Assembly: GCF_900107605.1 (NCBI RefSeq)
Contig: NZ_FNQJ01000017.1
Location: 1-64,000, forward strand
DNA: 64,000 nucleotides
Reading direction: 5' to 3'
Source: Acidovorax soli
GTDB lineage: Bacteria > Pseudomonadota > Gammaproteobacteria > Burkholderiales > Burkholderiaceae_C
Of this stretch, positions 41,012 through 49,955 are shown piece after piece. Below the pieces are notes generated by a model that was given only the letters and a program-made list of their open reading frames with translations, searched no databases and had not been told where the DNA came from. Positions within the stretch are counted from its first letter, which is position 1. The number at the start of each line of letters is the position of its first letter. The translations under genes and the position numbers were made by a program.

Positions 41012-41137
41012 ATGAAAAAAGGCCGTGCAGCCCCCACTGCGACGCATGGCGCGTTGGTCGAGATCGAGAAATCCATTGCGGCGGCCAGGCACAAACACAA
41101 CGACTTCCTGAAGGCGTCGGGCTTGAGCCCGTTGCCC
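41012..41137 (+). pseudogene. possible remnant of a DNA methylase C-terminus
   Basis: A 42-codon stretch starting MKKGRAAP contains IEKSIAAARHKHNDFLKASGL, which resembles the C-terminal tail of type I restriction HsdM-like methylases. The frame then runs on without family likeness to 41257. With no other restriction genes near, it looks like a decayed fragment; the similarity is from memory and weak. The rest of 40967-41220 shows nothing else. Confidence 0.2.
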
Positions 41138-41220
41138 CATGAATCGGCATGGCTGCCAAGTATGACCGCATGCCCAAAGCCCCTCAGTTCGCCATCGGCG
41201 ACATCGTGTGCCAGCTCACC

Positions 41221-42831
41221 TCATTGCATCGCGTCGTCCACGCTCCACGCCGCATAGATCGCTGCAGGCAGATCGGGCGAGTTCACCTGGCTGAGCAGGT
41301 CGCGCACCTTGTCTTTGACGCGGGCGAGTTCCAGTTGGGCGCCGCGTAGGCGCACCGAGGTGGCGAACTCGCAGAGCGCTTCGATGCTCGTTGCATCGAG
41401 GTCCGGCGATTCTTCCAGGCTCAGTACCATGCGTTGCAGGCCCGGCGTGGCGTCGATACGCGCCTGTATCGTGGCGAAGACCGCATCTGCGTTGCCGAAA
41501 AAAAGCGGGACTTCGGGCCGCGCAATCAGCACGCCGGGCGGCACGACGGCCTCGGGGTGGCGCGCCGTGTCGACATAGTCGTGGCCCTGGGCCAGGCGGC
41601 CAAGCCAACTCACGGTCGTGCGGGAAAAACCGCGCAGCAGCAGCAGCAGGCTGACGCCGATCGAGGCGAGCAGGCCCTCCAGCACGCCGAACACCAGCAC
41701 CGCAGCGATGGCCACCAGCGCAATCAGCCGGTCGCGCCGCCATTGGAAATAGGGCCGCAGCACAGCTGGATTGAGGGAGTTGGCAACGGCGTGGATCACG
41801 ATGGCGGCCAGCAGTGGTTCTGGGATGTGGGCGATCCAGGGCAGCATAGTGAGCACGGCCAGCAGCACCACCGCGCCTGCCACCAGTCCGGCCGCGCTGC
41901 TCTGCGCGCCCGCCGATTCATTGGCCGATGTGGCCGAGTAGCCCGCCCCGACCGGCATGCCCTGGAACAGGCCGGAGAGCAGGTTCGCCGCGCCGAGGGC
42001 GAGCAGATCACGGTTGGCCGACATGCTGTCGCCGTGGCGCAGCGCGAAGGTGCGGATCGAGCCGTAGGACTCGGCATAGAGAATCAGTGCGACGGCGAAC
42101 GCCATCTCGCCCAAGTGCAGCCATTGTTCACGCCCGAGTTGCGGCACGCCGGGGTGTGAAAAGTCGATGGACAGCGGCCCGACCGCCGCCACGCCCCAGG
42201 TCTGGCACAGGCCGCTGACGTCGAGTGCGATGCCGCCTGCAATGACCAGCAAAGCTGCCGGTACCGCGCGCCAGCGCGCAAGGCCGCGCAGCAGCGCCAG
42301 CGCGACCAGCGCCATCACAGCGCCGGCCACATTCCAATCGCGCCAGCTGGCGGCCAGTTCTGCGACGAGCGGGAAAAAATCACTGTGCGCCGGGTGCACG
42401 GCGAGCACCTTCGGCAATTGCTTGACCACGATGGTCAGGGCCAGCCCGAGCGCGAAGCCGCGCAGCACTGGCTTGGCGACGAGGCTGGAGACCGCGCCGA
42501 GTTTGGCGACGCCTGCGATGATGAAAAAAAGACCGGTCAGCAAGACGATGCCGGCGCTGAGCACCAGCCGCATGGCGGTATCGATCCCCGCCACCGATGT
42601 GGTGGCAGCCAGCAGCACCGCAGCCGATGACGATGTGGCGGAGACGATGGCAAACCGGCTGCTGCCGATGAACCCGTAAACCAGCAGCCCGGCAAAGAGG
42701 GCCATCACGCCGGCTTGCGGCGCCATGCCGGCGATGCCCGAGTAGGCAACGGCTTCGGGCAGCAGCAGCCCGGCAATGGACAGACCGGCCACCAGGTCGG
42801 CAAGGCCTGGCCGGCCGGCGGCAGCGTTCAT
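41221..42831 (-). CDS. SulP family anion transporter with STAS domain
   Basis: A 536-residue transporter. About 11-12 membrane segments run from ADLVAGLSIAGLLLPEAVAYS to LIALVAIAAVLVFGVLEGL, with PVGAGYSATSANESAGAQS in the conserved core; a STAS domain occupies about residues 435-536. SulP proteins move sulfate, bicarbonate or dicarboxylates; the substrate here is not evident. ATG 42831 overlaps the end of the ParB-like gene by four bases (ATGA). The large upstream frame extension is not used. Confidence 0.92.
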   Translation of the reverse strand: MNAAAGRPGLADLVAGLSIAGLLLPEAVAYSGIAGMAPQAGVMALFAGLLVYGFIGSSRFAIVSATSSSAAVLLAATTSVAGIDTAMRLVLSAGIVLLTGLFFIIAGVAKLGAVSSLVAKPVLRGFALGLALTIVVKQLPKVLAVHPAHSDFFPLVAELAASWRDWNVAGAVMALVALALLRGLARWRAVPAALLVIAGGIALDVSGLCQTWGVAAVGPLSIDFSHPGVPQLGREQWLHLGEMAFAVALILYAESYGSIRTFALRHGDSMSANRDLLALGAANLLSGLFQGMPVGAGYSATSANESAGAQSSAAGLVAGAVVLLAVLTMLPWIAHIPEPLLAAIVIHAVANSLNPAVLRPYFQWRRDRLIALVAIAAVLVFGVLEGLLASIGVSLLLLLRGFSRTTVSWLGRLAQGHDYVDTARHPEAVVPPGVLIARPEVPLFFGNADAVFATIQARIDATPGLQRMVLSLEESPDLDATSIEALCEFATSVRLRGAQLELARVKDKVRDLLSQVNSPDLPAAIYAAWSVDDAMQ

Positions 42832-43511
42832 GGCGTGGGCTTGCGCTTGTTGGCCGCCGCCGCCGTGGCCGTCGGCAGGGCGGCGGGGGTGATTGCGCCG
42901 GTCCACCCGGGCAGGTGGTGTGCGCTGTGGCTGCGCGCGATCACCACGGCTTTGTCGATACTGCTCTGGGGCAAGGCTTCGGTGTCCGTGGGCTGCAGCT
43001 TCTTCGGGGGGATCAGCGGCCTGAAGAAATCGGCCCACAGGAACTCGGCATAGGGCGCAGCGTCTTTCGCGTAGCCGCCCGCCTTGCGCACGAAACCGGC
43101 GAGGCTGCGGTACGGGTCGTTTCGCAGCTTCGAAACATTGGACGGGATCGCGTCGAAGTCGCGGCGCTTGCCTTGCTCGTCGAACGGGTGCGCCCAGCGG
43201 TGGAACTCCATCAGCCGCCAAAACAGCTCGCCCTCGACTTCCGAGAAATCGTCGAGCTGCATCACCCAGACCGTCTCGACCATTTCTTCATGCAACGCCA
43301 GGCCCAGGTGGTGGTGGTCGACAATGTAGTAGTGCCCGCCGGGCCCGCGCACGGCAGGAAACCAGTGTGCGGCCAGCGTATGTGAGCGTTCCTTGCGCTT
43401 GAGGAGGTTCCACTGCGTGCGCTTGGCCGCGACCTCGGCACCGCCCACGGTGATCTGCGTGGGGCGCAGGTCTTTCAGGGCGACGGATAGCAAGTGTTGT
43501 TGTGTGCTCAT
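42828..43511 (-). CDS. ParB-like nuclease family protein (ParBc_2 type)
   Basis: A 227-residue protein that fits the putative ParB-like nuclease family (PF08857 type): LKDLRPTQITVGGAEVAAKR, then HWFPAVRGPGGHYYIVDHHHLGLAL, and later EFLWADFFRP. It is not chromosome-partitioning ParB. The N-terminus was set at ATG 43511. It overlaps the SulP gene and is probably co-transcribed with it, an odd pairing whose meaning I do not know. Confidence 0.85.
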   Translation of the reverse strand: MSTQQHLLSVALKDLRPTQITVGGAEVAAKRTQWNLLKRKERSHTLAAHWFPAVRGPGGHYYIVDHHHLGLALHEEMVETVWVMQLDDFSEVEGELFWRLMEFHRWAHPFDEQGKRRDFDAIPSNVSKLRNDPYRSLAGFVRKAGGYAKDAAPYAEFLWADFFRPLIPPKKLQPTDTEALPQSSIDKAVVIARSHSAHHLPGWTGAITPAALPTATAAAANKRKPTP

Positions 43512-43774
43512 GATGGTGAAGCCCCATGTCTGAGGTCGTGAAAACGCACTGAAACCGGCGGCCTGTCGACAGCCGGACCATGTTCTGTGGCGTGAAGCAG
43601 ACCTTGGGATCGCGGCCCCCCGCACGAACCAGCGCGGCCAATCGTAGCTTGCTTTCGCCGCATGGTGATTCGCAAGCAAATGCATCGGGCTTGTCACATG
43701 CTCTGCGTGCTGTGCAATGGCGTGCATGATTACGTGGTTGCCACCGCCTTCTCACCTCACCACCCTCTGCCTGC

Positions 43775-44713
43775 ATGCAAGCTTTATTGAACGCCATCGC
43801 CACGATGGACCTGCCCATCGACGCACAGCGCATCTTCCATGGCCGGGGCGGTCTGTATCCTGGCTGCGAACACTGGGTGCTGGATGCCTACCCGCCTGTC
43901 TGGGTGCTGACCAGTTTCCAGCCGGTCACCGACGAGGATCTGACCGTCATCGGCGCGGCATTGACCGAACGCTGGCAACAGCTGGCCCCCGGCCAGCCGC
44001 TCAACTGGGTCTTTCAATGCCGCCAAGTTGGCCACATGGAAACCCGGCTGATGGCCGGCAGCGTGCCCGAGCCGCATGTGGTGACGGAGCAGGGCGCGTG
44101 CTTTCGCGTGCATGTGCTCAAGGGGCAGAACCACGGCCTGTTCCTGGACATGGCCGAAGGTCGGTGCTGGGTGCGCGCTTACGCTTCGGCACGCAGCCAG
44201 GACCGCTATGGCCTGAAGGTACTCAACCTCTTTGCCTACACCTGTGCTTTCTCGGTGGTGGCCCTTCAGGCCGGCGCACGCCAGGTCGTGAACGTGGACA
44301 TGAGCCCTGGCGCCATCGCCATCGGGCAGCAGAACCACCAGCTCAACGGCATCACTACCGGAGCCAGCTTTCTGGCGCACGATATTTTCAGCACCTGGGG
44401 CAAGATCACGCGCGGCGGGCCGTATGGCCTGGTGATCGTGGACCCGCCCAGCTACCAGAAGGGCAGCTTCGTCGCCACCAAGGACTACGCCCGCCTGATG
44501 CGCCGCCTGCCCGACCTGCTGGCGCCCGGCGGCCATGCGTTGCTGTGCCTGAACGCGCCTGAACTGGGTGTGGATTTCCTGCACGACCAGATGCGTGATC
44601 TGGCGCCAGAGCTGGTGTTTGTGGAGCGGGTGGCCAACCCGCCGGTGTTTGCCGATGCGAACGATGAAAGGGCGCTGAAGGTGCTGGTCTATCGGGCCGC
44701 GGATCTTGCGTAG
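43775..44713 (+). CDS. SAM-dependent methyltransferase, RlmI/YccW-like
   Basis: A 312-residue class I methyltransferase. LKVLNLFAYTCAFSVVALQAGA is the SAM-binding motif I, VVNVDMSPGAI motif II, and VIVDPPSYQKGSF motif IV (DPP[SA]Y of the RlmI group). It lacks the N-terminal PUA domain of RlmI, being shorter. RNA is the likely substrate, but this is unproven. The 263-base gap to the divergent ParB-like gene (43512-43774) has no recognised element. Confidence 0.85.
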   Translation: MQALLNAIATMDLPIDAQRIFHGRGGLYPGCEHWVLDAYPPVWVLTSFQPVTDEDLTVIGAALTERWQQLAPGQPLNWVFQCRQVGHMETRLMAGSVPEPHVVTEQGACFRVHVLKGQNHGLFLDMAEGRCWVRAYASARSQDRYGLKVLNLFAYTCAFSVVALQAGARQVVNVDMSPGAIAIGQQNHQLNGITTGASFLAHDIFSTWGKITRGGPYGLVIVDPPSYQKGSFVATKDYARLMRRLPDLLAPGGHALLCLNAPELGVDFLHDQMRDLAPELVFVERVANPPVFADANDERALKVLVYRAADLA

Positions 44714-44792
44714 GCAGCCATCAACACGGTTGCGCACGAAATGAAACATATTTGCGGTCAACCCATGAAATGGGGGGGCGTTAACAGCAAAC

Positions 44793-44814
44793 GCACGTAA
44801 TTCCGTGCTTTTTT
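44793..44814 (+). terminator. small terminator-like hairpin before the DUF3761 gene
   Basis: GCACG/CGTGC with a six-base loop is followed by six T. It ends 10 bases before ATG 44825 and may end the methyltransferase transcript or attenuate into the next gene. Confidence 0.45.
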
Positions 44815-44824
44815 GAAGGCTCCC

Positions 44825-45343
44825 ATGAAAAAATCGTTGATTCTGATGGCGTTGAGCACCGTTTTTGCCGGCGCTGTATTTGCCCAGACCGCAGCTCCTG
44901 CGGCGCCCGTGAGCCCGTCGGCGCCTGCAGCGGCCAAGGCTGTTGTGCCAGCGGCACCTGCAATGCCCGCCGCCGCTGTGGCTGCAAAGGCGGCAGCACC
45001 CGCTGCTGCCACGGTCAACGCGGTGTGCAAGGATGGAACACCTTTCAGTGGCGACACCCTCAAGGGCGCATGCCGGGGCCACGGCGGAGTGGACAAAAAA
45101 GCCGGAACGGCTGCTGCGGCTGCGCCCGCAGTTGGCAAGCCCGCCACCAAAGCCGATAGCGCACCCATGGCGCAAGCACCCGGTGGCGGCGCTGGCAAGG
45201 TGTGGGCGAATGATTCGACCAAGGTGTACCACTGCGCCAACGACAAGTTCTACGGCAAGACCAAACATGGCGAGTACATGAGCGAAGCCGATGCCAAGGC
45301 GAAAGGCTTCCATGGCAGCCACGGTAAAGCCTGCACTCAGTAA
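44825..45343 (+). CDS. secreted DUF3761-like protein
   Basis: A 172-residue exported protein. A signal peptide (MALSTVFAGAVFAQ) is followed by an Ala/Pro-rich stretch, a DUF3761-like motif (CKDGTPFSGDTLKGACRGHGGVD) near residue 62, and a C-terminal module with GKTKHGEYMSEADAKAKGFH ending in a cysteine. Function unknown. GAAGG lies upstream of ATG 44825. Confidence 0.75.
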   Translation: MKKSLILMALSTVFAGAVFAQTAAPAAPVSPSAPAAAKAVVPAAPAMPAAAVAAKAAAPAAATVNAVCKDGTPFSGDTLKGACRGHGGVDKKAGTAAAAAPAVGKPATKADSAPMAQAPGGGAGKVWANDSTKVYHCANDKFYGKTKHGEYMSEADAKAKGFHGSHGKACTQ

Positions 45344-45355
45344 CCCCTGGTTTCG

Positions 45356-45393
45356 GCCACACCAGCGACGAAGCGCTGGTGTGGCGTGTTTTA
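45356..45393 (+). terminator. intrinsic terminator after the DUF3761 gene
   Basis: GCCACACCAGCG and CGCTGGTGTGGC form a 12-bp stem, followed by GTGTTTTATTT. Confidence 0.85.
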
Positions 45394-45447
45394 TTTCTTC
45401 GCAGATTGAGCGATGATGCGTGGACTTCAATGGCGGAGGTACGCACC

Positions 45448-45696
45448 ATGATGCATTGGGTTTGGACGGTTCTCATTGGCTTTTTGGCGGGTTTCGTTGC
45501 CAAGATGATCACCCCCGGCAAAGGGCCTAGCGGCTTCATCATGACCGCTGTGCTGGGTGTTGCGGGCTCTGTGGCTGCCTCGTTCATCGGGCAGCGCTTG
45601 GGATGGTATGGGGCGGGCAATACGGCGGGCTTTATCGGCTCCGTCGTGGGCGCCGCAGTGCTTTTGCTGGTGTATCACCTGGTCACGCGCGAATGA
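45448..45696 (+). CDS. GlsB/YeaQ/YmgE family membrane protein
   Basis: An 82-residue protein of three hydrophobic segments with GFLAGFVAKMITPGKGPSGF and GVAGSVAASFIGQ, the transglycosylase-associated-protein family of stress-linked small membrane proteins. GGCGGAGGT lies upstream of ATG 45448; a second ATG follows at once. A second member is at 50462. It precedes the DUF937-type gene by 23 bases. Confidence 0.88.
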   Translation: MMHWVWTVLIGFLAGFVAKMITPGKGPSGFIMTAVLGVAGSVAASFIGQRLGWYGAGNTAGFIGSVVGAAVLLLVYHLVTRE

Positions 45697-45719
45697 AGCG
45701 CAACTGAAAGGACCTTGCC

Positions 45720-46220
45720 ATGGGTATTCTCGACATGCTGACGCAACTGGCATCTTCCGGTAGCGTCTCGGACCAACACTTCGATCAGGCGACCCAAAGC
45801 GTCCCCAAGGATGTTCTGGGCGCGGCACTTGCCAACACGTTTCGCTCGGACAGCACGGCCCCCATCGGGGATTTGGTGGGGCAACTGTTTGGCAATTCCA
45901 ATGCACAACAACAGGCTGGGTTGCTCAACCAGATTCTGGCAACCGTGGGCCCCACTGCAGCGTCTGCGCTGGCCGGTGGTGTGCTGGGCCGGGTGTTGTC
46001 GCCTGGAAGCAGCCAGGTGACACCCGAGCAAGCTTCTCAACTCACACCGGAGCAGGTGCAGGCTGTAGTCAATCACGCGCATGAATCCACCCCTGGTCTG
46101 GCAGACCAGTTGGGGAGCTTCTACGCGGAACATTCCGGTCTCATCAAGACCCTGGGCGGGGCTGCATTGCTGATGGCCATGACGCACATGAAAGACCATT
46201 TGGGTGCATCGAAAGAATGA
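45720..46220 (+). CDS. DUF937/YidB-like protein
   Basis: A 166-residue protein with MGILDMLTQLASSG, then Gly/Ala/Ser-rich text including GDLVGQLFGNSNAQQQAGLLNQIL and a C-terminal AALLMAMTHMKDHLG. This resembles DUF937/YidB-like proteins of unknown role. No signal peptide. Probably one unit with the upstream GlsB gene. Confidence 0.65.
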   Translation: MGILDMLTQLASSGSVSDQHFDQATQSVPKDVLGAALANTFRSDSTAPIGDLVGQLFGNSNAQQQAGLLNQILATVGPTAASALAGGVLGRVLSPGSSQVTPEQASQLTPEQVQAVVNHAHESTPGLADQLGSFYAEHSGLIKTLGGAALLMAMTHMKDHLGASKE

Positions 46221-46336
46221 ACCTCTGCGCCAAGACTGAAAATCGGTTTGGCGACGGAATGCGTTTGTCAATTTGGGACGCAAGGCCCATTCGGATAGCT
46301 GTTCCAGGAAGACTGTAAGCCCGTTCCCTTTGCATG

Positions 46337-46357
46337 GGCGGTCATGGGATGACCGCC
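46337..46357. terminator. perfect hairpin between convergent genes
   Basis: GGCGGTCAT and ATGACCGCC with a GGG loop sit 12 bases from the end of the EVE gene. There is no T run on either side, so termination is only a guess. Confidence 0.4.
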
Positions 46358-46368
46358 TTCCCATTCCA

Positions 46369-46863
46369 TCAATCCACCGACAGTTGCAGTATCCGTTCCC
46401 AGTGCGCTGCGTCCACCGGTGTAATCGACAGCCGATTACCTTTTTGCAGCACCTGCATTCCCGTGAGTTCAGGGTGTTTGCGCAGTTCCGCCAGGCCGAT
46501 CAACCGCGTCTTGCGCACGGCCTGCACATCTAGCAGCAGCCAGCGCGGTTTGTCGGATGGGGACCGGGGATCACAGTAAGGCGATGCAGTATCAAACTGC
46601 GTGGGGTCAGCCCGTGCTCGGGATACGATGCGCGCGATGCCGGCAATACCAGGCTCGGAGCAACTGGAGTGGTAGAACAGCACGCCATCACCCACCTGCA
46701 TCTCGTCGCGCATGAAGTTGCGGGCCTGGTAGTTGCGCACGCCGGTCCACGGCACGGTGGCATGGGGCGCGGCCAGGGCGTCGTCGATGGAGCACTCGTC
46801 GGGCTCGGATTTCATCAGCCAGTAGCGCTGGAGGCGGGCTGGAGCAATGGGCGGTGCGGTCAT
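46369..46863 (-). CDS. EVE domain protein
   Basis: A 164-residue EVE/PUA-like domain protein: YWLMKSEPDECSIDD, TGVRNYQARNFMRDEMQVGDGVLFYHS and GLAELRKHPELTGMQVLQKGNRLS. EVE domains bind modified bases in DNA or RNA. The product is common in proteobacteria as a stand-alone protein of unclear role. Confidence 0.92.
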   Translation of the reverse strand: MTAPPIAPARLQRYWLMKSEPDECSIDDALAAPHATVPWTGVRNYQARNFMRDEMQVGDGVLFYHSSCSEPGIAGIARIVSRARADPTQFDTASPYCDPRSPSDKPRWLLLDVQAVRKTRLIGLAELRKHPELTGMQVLQKGNRLSITPVDAAHWERILQLSVD

Positions 46864-46993
46864 GGCGCCATTGTGGCAAAGGCGATGGCGGGCTGGCTTT
46901 TGTGCGGGTGGCGTGCCGTGTGTTTCATTGGCTGCATATCGGATGGCTCATGGTGCTTGTCGGCAAAGCGCCAGAGGCCAAAAACACGTCAAC

Positions 46994-49804
46994 TTATGGT
47001 GGCTGCAGCGGTCGCGGCCGCCGTTGGCCTGTGCCACCCCAGCGCAGGGCGTCTTCGCCCGGTATGGCCAGCGGGTTGCTGGCGGGTTCGGTCAGTGGCG
47101 CCAGCAGTGCGTGCAGGTCGGCCTCGCTGAATTTGACCGCGCCCTCGGCGTCATGCCCCAGCACACCCTGGGCCAGCGCGGCCTTGCTGGCCTGCAGCTC
47201 CAGCATGCGTTCTTCGATGCTGCCTTGCACCACCAGTTGGTAAACGAACACGGGCTGGTTTTGCCCGATGCGGTGGGCGCGGGCGGTGGCCTGTTCTGCC
47301 ACGGCGGGGTTCCACCAGGGGTCGAGGTGGATCACGGTATCCGCCGCCGTGAGGTTCAGGCCCACGCCGCCGGCCTTGAGGCTGGCAAGCAGCATGGGAG
47401 CGCTGGCATCATCCTGCGCCTGAAAGCTCCTGACGACTGCGCCCCGCTGGCGCGGCGGTGTCTGGCCGGTGAGGGTGAGGTAGGGAAGGGCCAGGGTATC
47501 GAGCAGCTCGGCCACCAGCGTGAGCATTTCGGTGAACTGCGAGAACACCAGCACGCGGCGCCCTTCATCGACCAGGGCAGGCAGCAGGTCGGCCAGCAGC
47601 TCCAGCTTGGCGCGTTCGGTGCCGGGGTGGACTTTCGCTCCCTTCACAAGGCGGGGGTCGCAGCAGACCTGGCGCAGCTTGAGCAAGGCGTCCAGGATGG
47701 TGATCTGCGCGCCTTCGAAACTCTGCTGTGCCAGCACGCGGCACACCTGCTGGTCGGCCGTGGTGCGCACGGCCTCGTACAGTTCGCGCTGCTGGCCTTG
47801 GAGCTGCACGCGCAGGATGGTTTCGGTGCGCGGCGGCAGTTCGGTGGCCACGTCCTGCTTGCGGCGGCGCAGGATGAAGGGGCGCACGCGCTGCGACAGC
47901 AACTGGGCGCGCAGGGTTTCGCCGTTCTCCTCGATGGGCTTGCGCCAGCGGGCGTTGAAGCTGCGCACGTCGCCCAGAAAGCCCGGCATCAAAAAGTCGA
48001 ACTGCGCCCACAGCTCGCCCAGGTGGTTTTCCAGCGGCGTGCCCGTCAGGCACAGCAGGTGCGGGGCCTGCAGCTTGCGCAGGGCGCGGGCGCTGCGGCT
48101 GCCGGCGTTCTTCACCATCTGCGCCTCGTCCAGGATCAGCAGGTGGAACGGCTGGGTGGCCAGCGCGTCCACATCGCGCCAGAGCAGCGGGTAGGTGGTG
48201 AGCACCAGATCGTGCTGGGCGATCTGCAGGTAGCGCTGGCCGCGATCGGGGCCATGCAGGCTGAGCACGCGCAGGCCCGGAGCCATGCGCGCGGCCTCGG
48301 CTTGCCAGTTGAAGAGCAGCGAGGTGGGCAGCACCACCAGGGCCGGGCGGGTGAGGCGCCCCGCTTCCTTTTCGGTGAGCACATGGGCCAGGGCCTGCGC
48401 GGTTTTGCCCAGGCCCATGTCGTCGGCCAGGATGCCACCCAGGCCTTGTTCGCGCAGGTATTGCAGCCAGGCCAGGCCTTCCAGTTGATAGGGGCGCAGC
48501 TGCACCTGCAGGCCCTGCGGGGCGGCCACCGGCTGTGGCGTGCCGATAGAGCGCAGGCGCTTGGCAAGCTGCGCCAGGCCCGCATCGCCCTGCAGCTGCC
48601 AGTCGTTGTTCCAGCCATTGACCGTGCCCACGCGGTGGGCCTGCACCAGAGCGGCACGCAGGGCCTCGATGCGGCGGACCTCCCACGCACCCAGGTGCAG
48701 CGGATCGCCTTCCTTGCGCTGGTTGCGTGTCGGGTCGGTCAGCAGATCGACCATGGCCCCCACGATGGCCTTGAGCGGCCCGGCGGGCGCGTCGATGCGT
48801 TGCCCGCCGGGTGTGCGCAGCGAGATGATGGCGATGTCGTCGATGGCCGCCATCTGCCGGGCGTTGAGCCAGCGTGCGTCGCGGCGCAGCAGGTCGGCCA
48901 GCAGGGGGGCCAGGTCCAGCGTCTGCCCATCGATCTCGATGCCCAGGCTGAGCAGCCAGGCGCCTTCGCGCCCGGGCAGCATGTGCTTTTGCACGGGGCG
49001 TTGGCGTTTGCTCAGCGGACCATCCATCTCCTTGCCCAGCAGTTCGCCGGTGTCGGGGGCAATCAGCAGCTTCCAGCGCTGCACGGGCACGCTTTCGTGC
49101 GCAAAGCCGGGGTGCACCACCACGCTCCAGCCTTCGGCGCGCAGTTGGGGGATCTGCTCGGCCCAGAAGTCGCCAAAGTGCGCCTCCTGCGCCAGCGTCC
49201 ACACGGGGCCGAGGCTGCTGGCGGCAGCGCGGTGGCGCCATTGCAGCTTGCGCGCATCGACGGGGATCAGGCCCAGGTCCCACACGCGGTCCATGGCGTC
49301 GGCCTCGGCGACCAGGTTGCGCTGCAGGCGCACCACGGGGCCGCCGGTGTCGTAAAGCGCTTCTTCCAGCGCCGGGCGGCTGTTGAGCACGGTGGTGGGT
49401 GCGGGTGTCTGCCAGGCTGCACCACTTGGGGTGCGGTAGGTCCAGTCAATGCGAGCGAGGGTGACGCTGCCGCTGCGCGGGCCGAGCTTTCCGTGCGGCT
49501 GCAGGCCCAGCAGACCATCGCCCCGGCCCAGGGTCTGCAGCGTCAGCCGGGGGCGAAACTGGCCTGGTTCTGCTGCGGCTGTCTGCGCTGGCTCGGCGGG
49601 GCGGGCCGGCGGCAAGGCCGCGCCGTCCTGGCGGAGCAAGGCCATGACGCGGGCCGCGTCCGCATCGGCCAGGGGCGGGAGCCGCTGCAGCGCTGCCGCA
49701 TCGGCGTGGCTGCGCAGGGCCTCAAGCCACATTGCCACCCCCTGCTCACGCAATGCCGGTGCTGGGCGCTTGGGGGAGGGGAGCTTGTCGCCAGCGGAAG
49801 CCAT
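46994..49804 (-). CDS. SNF2-family DEAD/DEAH helicase
   Basis: A 936-residue Swi2/Snf2 ATPase. The first about 440 residues are a variable N-terminal region; Walker A is [11 protein letters not shown] near residue 457 and the DEAQ box [13 protein letters not shown] near 557; the helicase C domain shows [35 protein letters not shown]-like text and the [12 protein letters not shown] motif. It probably translocates on DNA or displaces proteins; I do not see the SWIM zinc finger of some relatives. A long open frame on the other strand here is a coding shadow. Confidence 0.93.
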   Translation of the reverse strand: [936 protein letters not shown]

Positions 49805-49900
49805 GGGCCGGGATTTTGCCTTGGACAGGGGCGCTGCAGGAAAAGGGGGCGCCGGCTTGTGGCGTGACGCGCGTAGCGCGCACCCTGATGAGGATGAAAA

Positions 49901-49955
49901 CCGCTGCTTGCCTTTATTGCATCAACGTAAAAAGCTACTTTTTCAGGAGCAATCA
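49901..49955 (-). repeat. palindromic repeat copy at the 3' end of the DUF697-like gene
   Basis: On the minus strand it starts at the gene's TGA: TTGCTCCTGAAAAAGTAGC, then TTTTTACG and a TTGATGC...AGCAGCGG part. The first hairpin is recognisable; the second is partly decayed. Confidence 0.45.

Noticed and set aside
42828-43511. Chromosome partition protein ParB
   Set aside because: There is no parA or parS-like repeat nearby and the sequence fits the ParB-like nuclease family, not Spo0J/ParB.
46847-49867. A 1006-codon open frame on the plus strand opposite the SNF2 helicase
   Set aside because: Its composition is Gly/Ala/His/Gln-rich without any domain and it mirrors codon use of the helicase on the other strand. 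GC-rich genomes give such shadows often.
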